Source: an uncultured Clostridia bacterium
Lineage (GTDB): Bacteria; Bacillota; Clostridia; TANB77; CAG-508
Length of the DNA: 64,000 bases
Direction: 5' to 3'
Assembly: GCA_944386685.1 (NCBI GenBank)
Contig: CALXCA010000003.1
Location: 1-64,000 of the forward strand
Shown piece after piece: positions 26,256 through 34,441 of the stretch; within the stretch, counting starts at the first letter, position 1; each line of letters begins with the position of its first letter. The notes under the pieces are model-generated. The model was not told the DNA's origin. It did no database searches and worked only from the letters and a program-made list of their open reading frames with translations. Both the position numbers and the translations under genes were made by a program.

Positions 26256-26459
26256 TTATCTCTTAAAAAACTTTTGTAGCTCGCTCTCTTTATAATAAAA
26301 CACTTTATCTGTATCCTCTAACCTAACAGCAATCTTATTCCCAACAATATTAATAACTTCTCCCGCTTCCAAAGTTAATTTTACTCTAACAAAATCACCA
26401 ATTTTAAATTTACTAAATTTAGAAGATGAAGAATTTAATAAGTCCTTAAAGAATCCCAT
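26256..26459 (-). CDS. Small SH3/KOW-like hypothetical protein
   Basis: 67 residues: a serine-rich start, then FKIGDFVRVKLTLEAGEVINI and KIAVRLEDTDKVFYYKE, the pattern of a small beta-barrel (KOW or SH3-like, as in proteins that bind RNA or DNA). Ribosome binding site AAGGAGG before ATG 26459. It stands alone between the HEPN pseudogene and the ASCH gene. I know no specific function. Confidence 0.6.
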   Translation of the reverse strand: MGFFKDLLNSSSSKFSKFKIGDFVRVKLTLEAGEVINIVGNKIAVRLEDTDKVFYYKESELQKFFKR

Positions 26460-26555
26460 AAATATTTCCTCCTTTTTACTAATACCTATTCTTTAATTTA
26501 TAGAACCTTAATACAAATCACTTTTATACATTAAACTTTCATTTTCCGTGGCATT

Positions 26556-26945
26556 TTAATTTAAATCATTAAACTCCCACAAACTCAAATGACCTTTAGC
26601 CTCAATTAGTTCATCAAAAACTTCTACATTATCTAACTGCCAACCATAATTTTCTTGAAAAGAACTTTTTGTATAAATTTCACTATTTTCCTTCAGTAAT
26701 TTTTCTTTAAAATCTGGTGACATTTTTATACAATCTACTAATGTTACTTTTCCAAGTATTTTTCCAATTGGCAACTCTTTTGGCAAATATTTTTCTAATC
26801 TCTTTACTGCCTCTTTATCAATCCCTTTGCCAGCATGTATTAATAATTCACCTCTATATTTTGTTTTCCAACTTCTAAATTCAAATCTTTTATCTCCTTG
26901 TATTATTAAAGTCGCCCATGGTTGTTTTATTGTTAATACTTTCAT
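26556..26945 (-). CDS. ASCH-domain protein
   Basis: 129 residues from ATG 26945. MKVLTIKQPWATLI, GDKRFEFRSW, YRGELLIHAGKG and ILGKVTLVDC are the hallmark strands of the ASCH domain (PUA-like beta barrel, N-terminal KxxPxW and G-x-K-x-x-E-x-R type motif). ASCH proteins bind RNA or hydrolyse modified nucleosides such as N4-acetylcytidine. Two further ATGs upstream are in frame, but AAGGA is at a workable distance only for 26945. Single-gene unit. Confidence 0.8.
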   Translation of the reverse strand: MKVLTIKQPWATLIIQGDKRFEFRSWKTKYRGELLIHAGKGIDKEAVKRLEKYLPKELPIGKILGKVTLVDCIKMSPDFKEKLLKENSEIYTKSSFQENYGWQLDNVEVFDELIEAKGHLSLWEFNDLN

Positions 26946-27604
26946 ATTAAATTTCATTCCTTTCCAAGGCACAAATAGTTATAAAAGAATTTTCTTTCAA
27001 ACTACCTCCCCAAAAGTTTGTATATATTTTTTATATCATATATTAAATATTTTCTCAATGATTATGTAGTACAATTTTATAACAAAGTATGTGTCAAGTA
27101 AATGTAGGCAAAATATAAAAAATGCCTACATTAATTTCACACTAACCATAACAAATATTATACAACATCAATTTTTATGCTAACATTACATTATAAACAA
27201 AAATCTTAATTTTAGGCAGTTTGCCAAGTGACAAATCAATAAAAGGCTCTTTTGATAGTGATATAAAAAAAGGTGAATTTAATGATATAAAATATCTTTT
27301 AAATAAATTTCTAAGCATAAAAACTGTATTGGTAAAGTCAGAAATGGCATTTAAATAATATATAAAATACAATAAAATAGTTTATAATTATAAATATGTT
27401 CCTTCCTCTAGTAGTGCAAATACAAAATACTCTCTTTTAGAAAAAGTAGAATATTGGAAAAAAGCTATGTTTGAATAAACATAGTCTTGAACATCAATCA
27501 ATTGTAATACTACCTTATAAAAATAAATTTTTACCAATTATTGTTGACAGCCATTAATAAATATGATACTTTCATTCTATACAAACCTTAAATATGGAGG
27601 ATTC
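26946..27604. other. Decayed intergenic region
   Basis: No intact gene. A 10-bp perfect hairpin lies at 27101-27132 (AATGTAGGCA / TGCCTACATT). On the plus strand 27213-27357 reads without stops as LGSLPSDKSIKGSFDSDIK and onward to a TAA, and 27404-27478 gives a short tail ending VEYWKKAMFE; both look like C-terminal scraps of lost genes. I could not identify either. Confidence 0.4.
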
Positions 27605-28111
27605 ATGATGTATAATAATATTGATAAACGTTGTATTCTAATTTTTCCAAAATTCAAGAATATAGACTTAATTCAAAAAATAAGGAACAAATATGATCCA
27701 TTAGCAAATTTAATAGCACCACATATCACTTTAGCATTTCCATTTTCTGATGATATATCTAATGAAGAGCTAATTTCAAAATTAAACAGTTTGCTAAAAA
27801 ATTTTAAACCATTCACAATTAACTTTAAAGGAATATCTTTATCTCATGATAATTATATATTTTTAAATTGTGTTAAAGGAAATCAAGAAATTATACAATT
27901 ACATGATGAAATATATAACGAAATATTACCAAATCATCTCAAAAAATCTATTAAATACATTCCACACATTACGCTTGGGCAGTCAAACAGTATTGAGGGA
28001 CTAAATTCTTTTACATACGAATTTAAATCAATTGTTAATGAAGTTTCAATTGAATTAATAGGAAAAAATGAAGAATCAATTTTAATTAAAACCATAAATT
28101 TAGGAGGTTAA
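27605..28111 (+). CDS. 2H phosphoesterase (2'-5' RNA ligase family)
   Basis: 168 residues from ATG 27605 (GGAGG four bases upstream). The two signature motifs are present, APHITLAF and IPHITLGQ (H-x-T-x in both), as needed for the two-histidine active site. The family hydrolyses or ligates 2',3'-cyclic or 2',5'-linked phosphates on RNA and small nucleotides. It is the first gene of a plus-strand run; the next gene begins six bases after its stop and shares an AGGAGG that lies inside its end. Confidence 0.88.
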   Translation: MMYNNIDKRCILIFPKFKNIDLIQKIRNKYDPLANLIAPHITLAFPFSDDISNEELISKLNSLLKNFKPFTINFKGISLSHDNYIFLNCVKGNQEIIQLHDEIYNEILPNHLKKSIKYIPHITLGQSNSIEGLNSFTYEFKSIVNEVSIELIGKNEESILIKTINLGG

Positions 28112-28116
28112 TTGTA

Positions 28117-28623
28117 ATGCCAAACCTATATATCATAACTGGTCCAGCAGGAGTTGGAAAAAGTACAGTTTCAAAAAAACTTGCTATAGCAAGTAAAAAA
28201 TCTGCATTAATTGAGGGTGATGATATTTATCACCAAGTTGTTGGTGGATATGTACCAGCCTGGAAATGAAAAAATCATTTACAAACATTTTGGAAAGTTT
28301 GTATAAATATGATTAAAACATATTTAGATGATGGTTTTGATGTTGTTTTTAATTACATTGTTACTCCTGAAAATTTGGAGTTAATTAAAACTAAAATTAA
28401 TGATTATAATATTAAGTTTGTTGTTTTATTGGTAGATGAAGCTACTTTGCTTTTAAGAGATAAATCAAGACCTGAAGATTGTCAAATGAAAGAACGTTGT
28501 ATTACTTTATTAAATAATTTTAAAAATAGGAATTATAATCCTCAAAATATATTGGATACAACTAATTTGTCTGTTGAGGAAATAATTAATATTATCCAAA
28601 ATGATAATAAATTTATTTTGTGA
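28117..28623 (+). pseudogene. P-loop kinase gene with an in-frame TGA
   Basis: From ATG 28117 the frame gives MPNLYIITGPAGVGKSTVS with an intact Walker A (residues 9-17), then GDDIYHQVVGGYVPAWK and a TGA at 28267-28269. The same frame continues KNHLQTFWKVCINMIKTYL to a proper end at 28623. Homologous AAA_33/nucleoside-type kinases read through this region (usually WK followed by Gly or Glu, then x-N-H), so a single change to TGA has split the gene. Neighbouring genes use TGA as stop, so recoding is not supported. An internal restart at ATG 28309 would lack the P-loop. Confidence 0.8.
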
Positions 28624-28634
28624 GAGGTCTCTGT

Positions 28635-29396
28635 ATGAATAGTATAGAATTTTTGAATAAAACTTTAAATGTAAAAATTGATAGACCAATAGGAAGTAGC
28701 CATCCTGACTATCCGGATCATATTTATTTAGTTAATTATGGATATGTTCCAAATACAATTAGTGGAGATGGCGAAGAACTGGATTGTTACATATTAGGAG
28801 AATACAAGCCTTTAAAAGAGTATACAGGAAAATGTATTGCAATAATCCATAGATTAAATGATGATGATGATAAACTTGTTATAGCTCCAGAAAATAAGAA
28901 TTTTACCAATAATGAAATCAAATTATTGACAGATTTTCAAGAAAAATTTTTTGAAAGTGAAATTATAAGAAGTTCAGGTTATCTTGAGTTTAATAAAAAT
29001 ATTCCTGAATTATCTGTTACTAATTTGGAAAATAGTTTAAATTTTTATAAAACTGCCGGTTTTAAAATTGAGTATGATAGACCTGAAAATAAATTTTCAT
29101 TTATTAGTTTGGGTAAAATACAATTTATGTTACAAGAAATTTCTACAAATGATAAATGGGATATTGCCCCTCTTACCTATCCTTTTGGTAATGGAATAAA
29201 TTTTCAACTGGAAGTAACTAATTTAGATAAAATCTATAATAGTTTTAAAAATGCAAATTATAAAATTGCATTTGATCTTGAAGAAAATTGGTATCGTCAA
29301 GATAATAAATTATTAGGAAATAAAGAATTTTTAATACAGGATCCTGATGGATTTCTGCTAAGATTTTCTGAAGATTTGGGTGAAAAGGATGTATGA
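28635..29396 (+). CDS. Inorganic pyrophosphatase-like / VOC (glyoxalase) fusion
   Basis: 253 residues from ATG 28635 (GAGAGG upstream). Residues 1-105 resemble the small pyrophosphatase-type proteins of clostridia: VKIDRPIGSSHPDYPDHIY, NYGYVPNT, GDGEELDCYILG (acidic metal site). Residues about 115-250 are a VOC domain of the bleomycin-resistance type: LSVTNLENSLNFYKTAGF, FSFISLGKIQFMLQE, FQLEVTNLDKIY, FLIQDPDGFLLRFSE. Both halves look complete and the frame is uninterrupted. The fusion is unusual; a combined role in handling a phosphorylated or metal-chelating toxic compound is speculation. Confidence 0.8.
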   Translation: MNSIEFLNKTLNVKIDRPIGSSHPDYPDHIYLVNYGYVPNTISGDGEELDCYILGEYKPLKEYTGKCIAIIHRLNDDDDKLVIAPENKNFTNNEIKLLTDFQEKFFESEIIRSSGYLEFNKNIPELSVTNLENSLNFYKTAGFKIEYDRPENKFSFISLGKIQFMLQEISTNDKWDIAPLTYPFGNGINFQLEVTNLDKIYNSFKNANYKIAFDLEENWYRQDNKLLGNKEFLIQDPDGFLLRFSEDLGEKDV

Positions 29397-29399
29397 AAT

Positions 29400-29879
29400 A
29401 TGGTTGAAATAATAAATTATGATAATAAATATGCTGAAGATATTTCGAGAATTATTATACAAAACTTGTTAGAAATTAATTCTAAAGATTATAGTTTAGA
29501 ATTTGTTAAAAAAACATCTGAAGAATTTACTCTAGATGAAATTAAAAAGAATTTTCCTAAAAGAACAAAAGTATTTATTTCTTTAGAAAATGATGAAGTT
29601 GTTGGTACTGCTAGTCTTGATAAGTCTTGGTACAATAATGATGGCGAATATTGGATTTTAAGTGTTTTTGTTGATATATCTCATCATAACCAAGGTATTG
29701 GAAAAATGCTTATAAATAAAGTAGAACAATTTGCCAAAACTATCTCAGCAAAAAAATTAGTAATTCCTGCATCTATTACTGGATGTGAATTTTATCATAA
29801 ATTAGGATATGAATATAAAAATGGTAAAAAAGAATTAAATGAAGAAAATATGTATATAATGGAAAAATATTTGTATTAG
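29400..29879 (+). CDS. GNAT acetyltransferase
   Basis: 159 residues. The acetyl-CoA site is SVFVDISHHNQGIGKMLINKVE (given as VDISHHNQGIGKMLI, about residues 92-106; Q-x-x-G-x-G/A form), followed by LVIPASITGCEFYHKLGY, the typical beta 6-7 end. Start is four bases after the stop of the fusion gene with AAGGA upstream, so it is in the same operon. Substrate unknown. Confidence 0.88.
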   Translation: MVEIINYDNKYAEDISRIIIQNLLEINSKDYSLEFVKKTSEEFTLDEIKKNFPKRTKVFISLENDEVVGTASLDKSWYNNDGEYWILSVFVDISHHNQGIGKMLINKVEQFAKTISAKKLVIPASITGCEFYHKLGYEYKNGKKELNEENMYIMEKYLY

Positions 29880-29913
29880 TAATTATATTTCTAAAAAATT
29901 TAGGAGGTATCTT

Positions 29914-30327
29914 ATGAACATAAAATTAGATTATTCTATTTCAACTGATGAGTTTTTAGAAATGGTTGAATCTGTTGGATGGAAGACCTATTCAAAGGAG
30001 CAAGTTGAAACAGCTCTAAAAAATACAATATATATGGTAAAAGCATCTGTTGATGGCAAACTTGCAGGAATCGGACGAGTTGTTGGTGATAACAGCATTG
30101 TTTGTATGTTGACTGATATTTGTGTTAAGCCAGAATTTCAAGGACATGGTATTGGACTAAAAATTACGTTGGAATTAAAAAAATTAATTGAGGAAAATGT
30201 ATCTACTGGAGAAAAAATGCAAATAGAACTTACCCCTACTGCTGGAAATGAAGCTTTTTATCAAAAAGCTGGTTTTAAATATAAACCAGATAAAATAACT
30301 GGTATGTATTTATGGATTAAAAAATAA
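29914..30327 (+). CDS. GNAT acetyltransferase
   Basis: 137 residues with LTDICVKPEFQGHGIGLKIT (acetyl-CoA loop QGHGIG, about residues 78-83) and the final ELTPTAGNEAFYQKAGFKY. Close in build to short GNAT proteins such as those annotated as arylalkylamine-type acetyltransferases. AGGAGG precedes ATG 29914. Last gene of the plus-strand run of small enzymes. Confidence 0.88.
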   Translation: MNIKLDYSISTDEFLEMVESVGWKTYSKEQVETALKNTIYMVKASVDGKLAGIGRVVGDNSIVCMLTDICVKPEFQGHGIGLKITLELKKLIEENVSTGEKMQIELTPTAGNEAFYQKAGFKYKPDKITGMYLWIKK

Positions 30328-30481
30328 TTTCATATAATTGACAAAAAATATAATCAATGTTTTAATATTATTAAATATCAAAATAATTAATTATAATACA
30401 GTTTAATAATAGTTTAAATTGTTGTAAATAAATAGAAAAGATATAAATATTAAAAAAATATATAGAAAGGGTTTTAATAAT

Positions 30482-31234
30482 ATGGATGAACAACAATTAA
30501 GTAATTTAAAAAATGAATTATCTAAAATAAGAGATAATATAGGACAAGTATATTCACAAGACAGCAATAATCAAACAAAAGAAGAAATTTCTAATGAATT
30601 ACAATCTAGTTGGAGAAAATTTAAAGAATTACTACAAGATGCTCCAATTGAAAATAAAGATATTTTATTAGATGAATTAGGAGCTGATTTCTTTAATGGT
30701 TTAAGTGATAGATGTGTTACTGATAGAGCAGATAATTTTATTATGATACTTGAGGGATATATTAGTGGAATTCAAACTCATTTAAATGAAAAAGATTATG
30801 ATACTTTAAATCAAAGCAATATTAGAAGTGGCCTTGTTAGTTCTATAGAAGAATATGGTGAAGATAGAAGTTCTGAGCCAATGATTGAAACTTATAGAGA
30901 AGAAGCTTATTATATTATAAGAAAATTAGGAACAAGAATTGATATAAATCCAGAGGACTTTATTATGCAATATAAAACAGCTTTTGATAGAATTCTAGAA
31001 CACAGTCATGAAAATATAAATGAACTATTGAAAAATGATAGAGTTAGTCTTATAAATGAAATTGAAAATTTATTACCAGAAAGTGAAAAAGAAGCTTTTA
31101 AAAATTCTTTAAAAGAAGGTGCCCCTACTTTGGAGCAACAAGAAGAGGATAGTAAAAAGTTTATGGATAGCCAAAAAAATCAAGATGATTCAAAAGATAT
31201 TAAGCCTTTAAATACTGATTTTAGAATGATATAG
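30482..31234 (+). CDS. Hypothetical helical protein, 250 residues
   Basis: Acidic, almost wholly helical protein with no signal peptide or membrane segment and a hydrophilic tail rich in K, D, Q and N. AAAGGG precedes ATG 30482 and a strong terminator follows, so it is a single-gene unit. No family recognised. The style of composition (Q/N/E-rich, low complexity end) recalls the proteins of the 34.4-43.7 kb operon. Confidence 0.6.
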   Translation: MDEQQLSNLKNELSKIRDNIGQVYSQDSNNQTKEEISNELQSSWRKFKELLQDAPIENKDILLDELGADFFNGLSDRCVTDRADNFIMILEGYISGIQTHLNEKDYDTLNQSNIRSGLVSSIEEYGEDRSSEPMIETYREEAYYIIRKLGTRIDINPEDFIMQYKTAFDRILEHSHENINELLKNDRVSLINEIENLLPESEKEAFKNSLKEGAPTLEQQEEDSKKFMDSQKNQDDSKDIKPLNTDFRMI

Positions 31235-31295
31235 AACATATCTTTGCATACCACTGGTAAAACCTGTTGATTATTCAAGCTAAAGTGCCATTTAT

Positions 31296-31333
31296 AAAAA
31301 CCTTCCTTGATGTTTTATCATGGAAGGTTTTTT
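31296..31333 (+). terminator. Terminator after the 250-residue gene
   Basis: AAAAACCTTCC and GGAAGGTTTTTT with a 15-base loop, T-run on the plus strand. Confidence 0.85.
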
Positions 31334-31424
31334 CATATTTTTTCTCTAATATCTTATATATTATTATCTTCAAGTTTTACAGTGGAGTGGATCAGCACTT
31401 TCTCCCCTACAAAAATTCTCAACT

Positions 31425-31898
31425 CTATTTCAAATCATTATTAATTTTGTGTGCTGGAAACTTGTTTTCTTTTAATATTGTTTTTGATACTTGTGGCAAT
31501 AATGGATATTCGTCTATTTTGTCTAAATCTAGCCATTCGTATTGCAAGAAGTCTTCCCCTTCATTATTTTTTAATGTGTATTCTATTTTTTTATCTTCTT
31601 CATTTACAAATTCTGCTTTATGAATAAATAGTATTTCATGAAATTTACTGCCACTCATTTTGAAGAAATTTTCTATTGTTCCTATATATCCAGTTATTTC
31701 AATTTCTTTATTAAGTTCTTCTTTTATCTCTCTTTTTACAGTTGTTTCTGAATCTTCTCCTATCTTTACCCTTCCACCTAATAATGCATAATGGTCTGAG
31801 TTTATGTTTTTATGTACCAATATTTTATTATTGTGAATTATAACTACTACTGCTCTTATATTTAATTTATAATCTTCTACATCTATTGTTAAATCCAT
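31425..31898 (-). CDS. NUDIX hydrolase
   Basis: 157 residues. The Nudix box is GGRVKIGEDSETTVKREIKEEL (given in part: GGRVKIGEDSETTVKREI, then KEEL, about residues 41-62), with the REIKEEL helix intact. These enzymes cleave nucleoside diphosphates linked to another moiety. GGAGG precedes ATG 31898. It is downstream of maf with a gap of about 30 bases and may be co-transcribed. Confidence 0.88.
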   Translation of the reverse strand: MDLTIDVEDYKLNIRAVVVIIHNNKILVHKNINSDHYALLGGRVKIGEDSETTVKREIKEELNKEIEITGYIGTIENFFKMSGSKFHEILFIHKAEFVNEEDKKIEYTLKNNEGEDFLQYEWLDLDKIDEYPLLPQVSKTILKENKFPAHKINNDLK

Positions 31899-31927
31899 TT
31901 TTGCTTTCCTCCCATTATAATAATTTT

Positions 31928-32506
31928 TTAATATATATAATCTTTTATAATGTCATAAAGCTTATGTGTTGGAAATCCTATTGCAGTTGTGTAATTTCCT
32001 TCTATTTTTTCTACAAATACGCAAAATTCATTTTGCATGCCATATGCTCCTGCTTTGTCCATTGCATTTCCTGTTTTTATCCATCTGTCTATTTCTTGGT
32101 CTGTCATTTGTTTTAGAAATACTTTTACTTCATCATATGTTTTTATTTCTTGGTGATTACCGTCTTTATCTATTATTACACTTAGCCCAGTAAATATGCT
32201 GTGTGTTCTGTCTCCTTCTAGTAATTCTTTTATCATTTGTTTTGCATGTTCTTTGCTTTTTGGCTTTCCATATATTTTACCGTTTTTTGTTACAATTGTG
32301 TCTGACCCAATAATTATTCTGTTTCCTTTGGTTTTTTCGTAAATGTCTTGTGCTTTTATATGTGCTAATCTTTCAACTTGTTCTTGTGGTGTTAATCCGT
32401 CTTTTAGTTCTTCGTTTACTCCACTTACCATAATTTCAAATTCTGGTACTATTAGTTTTAATAGTTCTTTTCTTCTTGGTGAACCAGATGCTAATATGAT
32501 TTTCAT
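31928..32506 (-). CDS. maf: Maf-family nucleotide pyrophosphatase
   Basis: 192 residues beginning MKIILASGSPRRKELL, the Maf signature, with IIGSDTIVTKNGKIYGKPK (catalytic Asp region) and DKAGAYGMQNEF near the C-terminus. Maf/YhdE proteins remove pyrophosphate from dTTP, UTP or modified nucleotides and are linked to division control in Bacillus. Length is normal. RBS AGGAGA. Confidence 0.93.
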   Translation of the reverse strand: MKIILASGSPRRKELLKLIVPEFEIMVSGVNEELKDGLTPQEQVERLAHIKAQDIYEKTKGNRIIIGSDTIVTKNGKIYGKPKSKEHAKQMIKELLEGDRTHSIFTGLSVIIDKDGNHQEIKTYDEVKVFLKQMTDQEIDRWIKTGNAMDKAGAYGMQNEFCVFVEKIEGNYTTAIGFPTHKLYDIIKDYIY

Positions 32507-32648
32507 TTTTATTTTCTCCTATCAATTTTTTATTACTATATCATAATAATTTCCAAAAGTCTACAAAAATTTTGCATTTATCTTGTTATCTTTCTCGTTT
32601 TGTGATAAATTAAATTTAGATATTAATAAATTTATTGAGGTGATAAAA

Positions 32649-32906
32649 ATGGAGTATATTTATAATCCTAAAGGTGTATGTTCAAAAGTTATGAAAATAG
32701 ATGTTGAAAATGATGTAATTAAAAATGTTGAAATTATTGGTGGATGTCCAGGAAATACTGTCGGTGTGGCTAATTTAGTCAAGGGAATGAATATTGATGA
32801 GGCAATTAAGAGACTTAAGGGAATATTATGTGGAAATAAAGGTAATTCTTGTCCAGACCAATTGGCAATGGCTTTGGAGAATATTAAGAACTCTAAAAAT
32901 TCATAA
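32649..32906 (+). CDS. TSCPD-domain protein (TIGR03905-like)
   Basis: 85 residues from ATG 32649, chosen because GAGGTGA precedes it; the frame is open further upstream without a ribosome binding site. GVCSKVMKIDVENDVIKNVEIIGGCPGN and the ending NSCPDQLAMAL show the TSCPD domain, also found at the C-terminus of class II ribonucleotide reductases. The conserved cysteines (positions 10, 35, 63 and 69) may bind a metal. Small stand-alone versions are typical of clostridia; role unknown. Confidence 0.88.
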   Translation: MEYIYNPKGVCSKVMKIDVENDVIKNVEIIGGCPGNTVGVANLVKGMNIDEAIKRLKGILCGNKGNSCPDQLAMALENIKNSKNS

Positions 32907-32957
32907 ATTCTCCTTAAAAACTACCTATTTAAAAAGCAAACACCTTCATTTTGTAGT

Positions 32958-33563
32958 CTAGCTGTTTATGGCTTCTTCAATTTGTTTGATTGTGATTGGA
33001 CCTTGTCGTATTATTTTGATTTGTTCTTGTGTGCAATCTACTATTGTACTGGCTTTTCCAAAAAATACTTTTCCATCCATCATTCCATCTAAATTTGGAC
33101 ATGATTTTTCTATTTCGTCTAAATTAGTGCAAGTTGGTTCTCCACTTTTATTTGCACTACTCATAAAAATTGGACTTTCTACTTTTCTGATTAATTTTTC
33201 TAATGCTTTTGATGTTGCCATTCTTACTGCAATGGTGTCTTTTCCATTGTTTACATATTCAGGTACTTCTGGTTTTTTCTTTAAAATTAATGTAATTGGT
33301 CCTGGCATGAATGTATGAATTAATTTTTCTGCTTTTTTGTCTACTAGTGCTATGTTTTTTATTTGTTTTTCATCTGCACACATAATTGGAAGTAGTTTCG
33401 TGATTGGTCTTTGCTTGATTGCTATTAATTTATCATGTGCTTTTAATGAGTTTATTCTTGCACATATCCCATAAACTGTGTCTGTTGGTACGCTAATAAT
33501 ACCATCATTTTTTAGTATTTCTGCTAATTTATTTATTTCGTTTTGTTTATATCTTTTTATCAT
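32958..33563 (-). CDS. tsaC: Threonylcarbamoyl-AMP synthase (TsaC/Sua5/YrdC)
   Basis: 201 residues. GIISVPTDTVYGICARINS, IKQRPITKLLPIMC, PGPITLILKKK, TIAVRMATSKAL and SPIFMSSANKSGEPTC are YrdC-domain hallmarks. The enzyme makes the L-threonylcarbamoyl-AMP used for the t6A37 modification of tRNAs reading ANN codons. It lacks the extra C-terminal Sua5 domain, so it is the short TsaC form. Convergent with the TSCPD gene. Confidence 0.92.
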   Translation of the reverse strand: MIKRYKQNEINKLAEILKNDGIISVPTDTVYGICARINSLKAHDKLIAIKQRPITKLLPIMCADEKQIKNIALVDKKAEKLIHTFMPGPITLILKKKPEVPEYVNNGKDTIAVRMATSKALEKLIRKVESPIFMSSANKSGEPTCTNLDEIEKSCPNLDGMMDGKVFFGKASTIVDCTQEQIKIIRQGPITIKQIEEAINS

Positions 33564-33641
33564 ATTTATTTCTCCATTGTTTTAATTTTTTGTAAACAGC
33601 ATAAATTATAACATCTTATCTAAAAAAGGTATATAATTTTA

Positions 33642-33671
33642 TTGACATTTTGTATATAAAATGTGTATAAT
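33642..33671 (+). promoter_or_regulatory. Sigma-A type promoter for the NUDIX gene
   Basis: TTGACA at 33642-33647, 18-base spacer, TATAAT at 33666-33671; leader of about 135 bases to ATG 33816 with no obvious riboswitch. Confidence 0.8.
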
Positions 33672-33815
33672 CAATAGTGGCTTTTAAAGATAAGCTTTTT
33701 ATTCAATGTTCTAAAATATTTTTTCAAAATTAAAAAGTAAGCAATATGTTAAAAATATTTAATACTTTCATTACTATGTGTGATTTTAAACATAGTAAGA
33801 AAAAAAGGAGTTTTT

Positions 33816-34238
33816 ATGGATAAGTTTAAAGAAATAAGACCTATCGTTTTGGGTCTTGCAATTAAAAATAATAAATTACTTGTTAGTGAAGGTTATGACA
33901 AAGTTAAACAGCAAACATTTTATAGATGTTTGGGTGGTGGTATTGAGTTTTTGGAAAAAAGTTCTGATGCTTTAAAAAGAGAGTTTCTTGAAGAAATTAA
34001 CGTTAATATTATAGTCAAAAATTTTTTAGGTGTTTCTGAAAATATTTTTACATACAATGGTAAAAATGCTCACGAATTAGTTTTTTATTATTCTATAGAT
34101 TTGCCTGATGAAGATTATAAAGATGAATATTCAGTTATAGATGACCACGGCAAGTGCACGGCTATGTGGGTTGATATTGATGAGTTTAAAAATAAAAATA
34201 AAATATTATATCCTGAAAGTGTTTTTAAGTATATTTAA
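33816..34238 (+). CDS. NUDIX hydrolase
   Basis: 140 residues from ATG 33816 (AAGGAG five bases upstream). The box is GGGIEFLEKSSDALKREFLEE (given in part: GGGIEFLEKSSDALKR and EFLEE, about residues 40-60). Similar in size to the single-domain NUDIX enzymes encoded near resistance and housekeeping genes. It has its own promoter and a terminator at 34379. Substrate unknown. Confidence 0.85.
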   Translation: MDKFKEIRPIVLGLAIKNNKLLVSEGYDKVKQQTFYRCLGGGIEFLEKSSDALKREFLEEINVNIIVKNFLGVSENIFTYNGKNAHELVFYYSIDLPDEDYKDEYSVIDDHGKCTAMWVDIDEFKNKNKILYPESVFKYI

Positions 34239-34378
34239 TTTTATGTATGATGAGTAAATATATCTTTGGGAATGCCATATAAAACCTGATTGACTATTAA
34301 TATATACCAAAAACGATGATAAACTTATTTTAGTGTTAACTCGTACAGAATCATGCTGATTTATTCGAATAAACAGTA

Positions 34379-34416
34379 AAAGTCGCAGATTGTTTATCAT
34401 TTGCGACTTTTTTTAT
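34379..34416. terminator. Terminator between the NUDIX gene and the large operon
   Basis: Arms AAAAGTCGCA and TGCGACTTTT, 14-base loop, seven T after it on the plus strand. It lies between convergent genes and may serve both. Confidence 0.85.
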
Positions 34417-34441
34417 AATAGTACTAGTCATTCATTTTTAG

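Noticed and set aside
28267-28269. TGA read as tryptophan or selenocysteine in the kinase gene
   Set aside because: Adjacent genes end with TGA (for example at 28623 and 29396), there is no selenocysteine-type hairpin that I can see, and the codon is not at a redox site.
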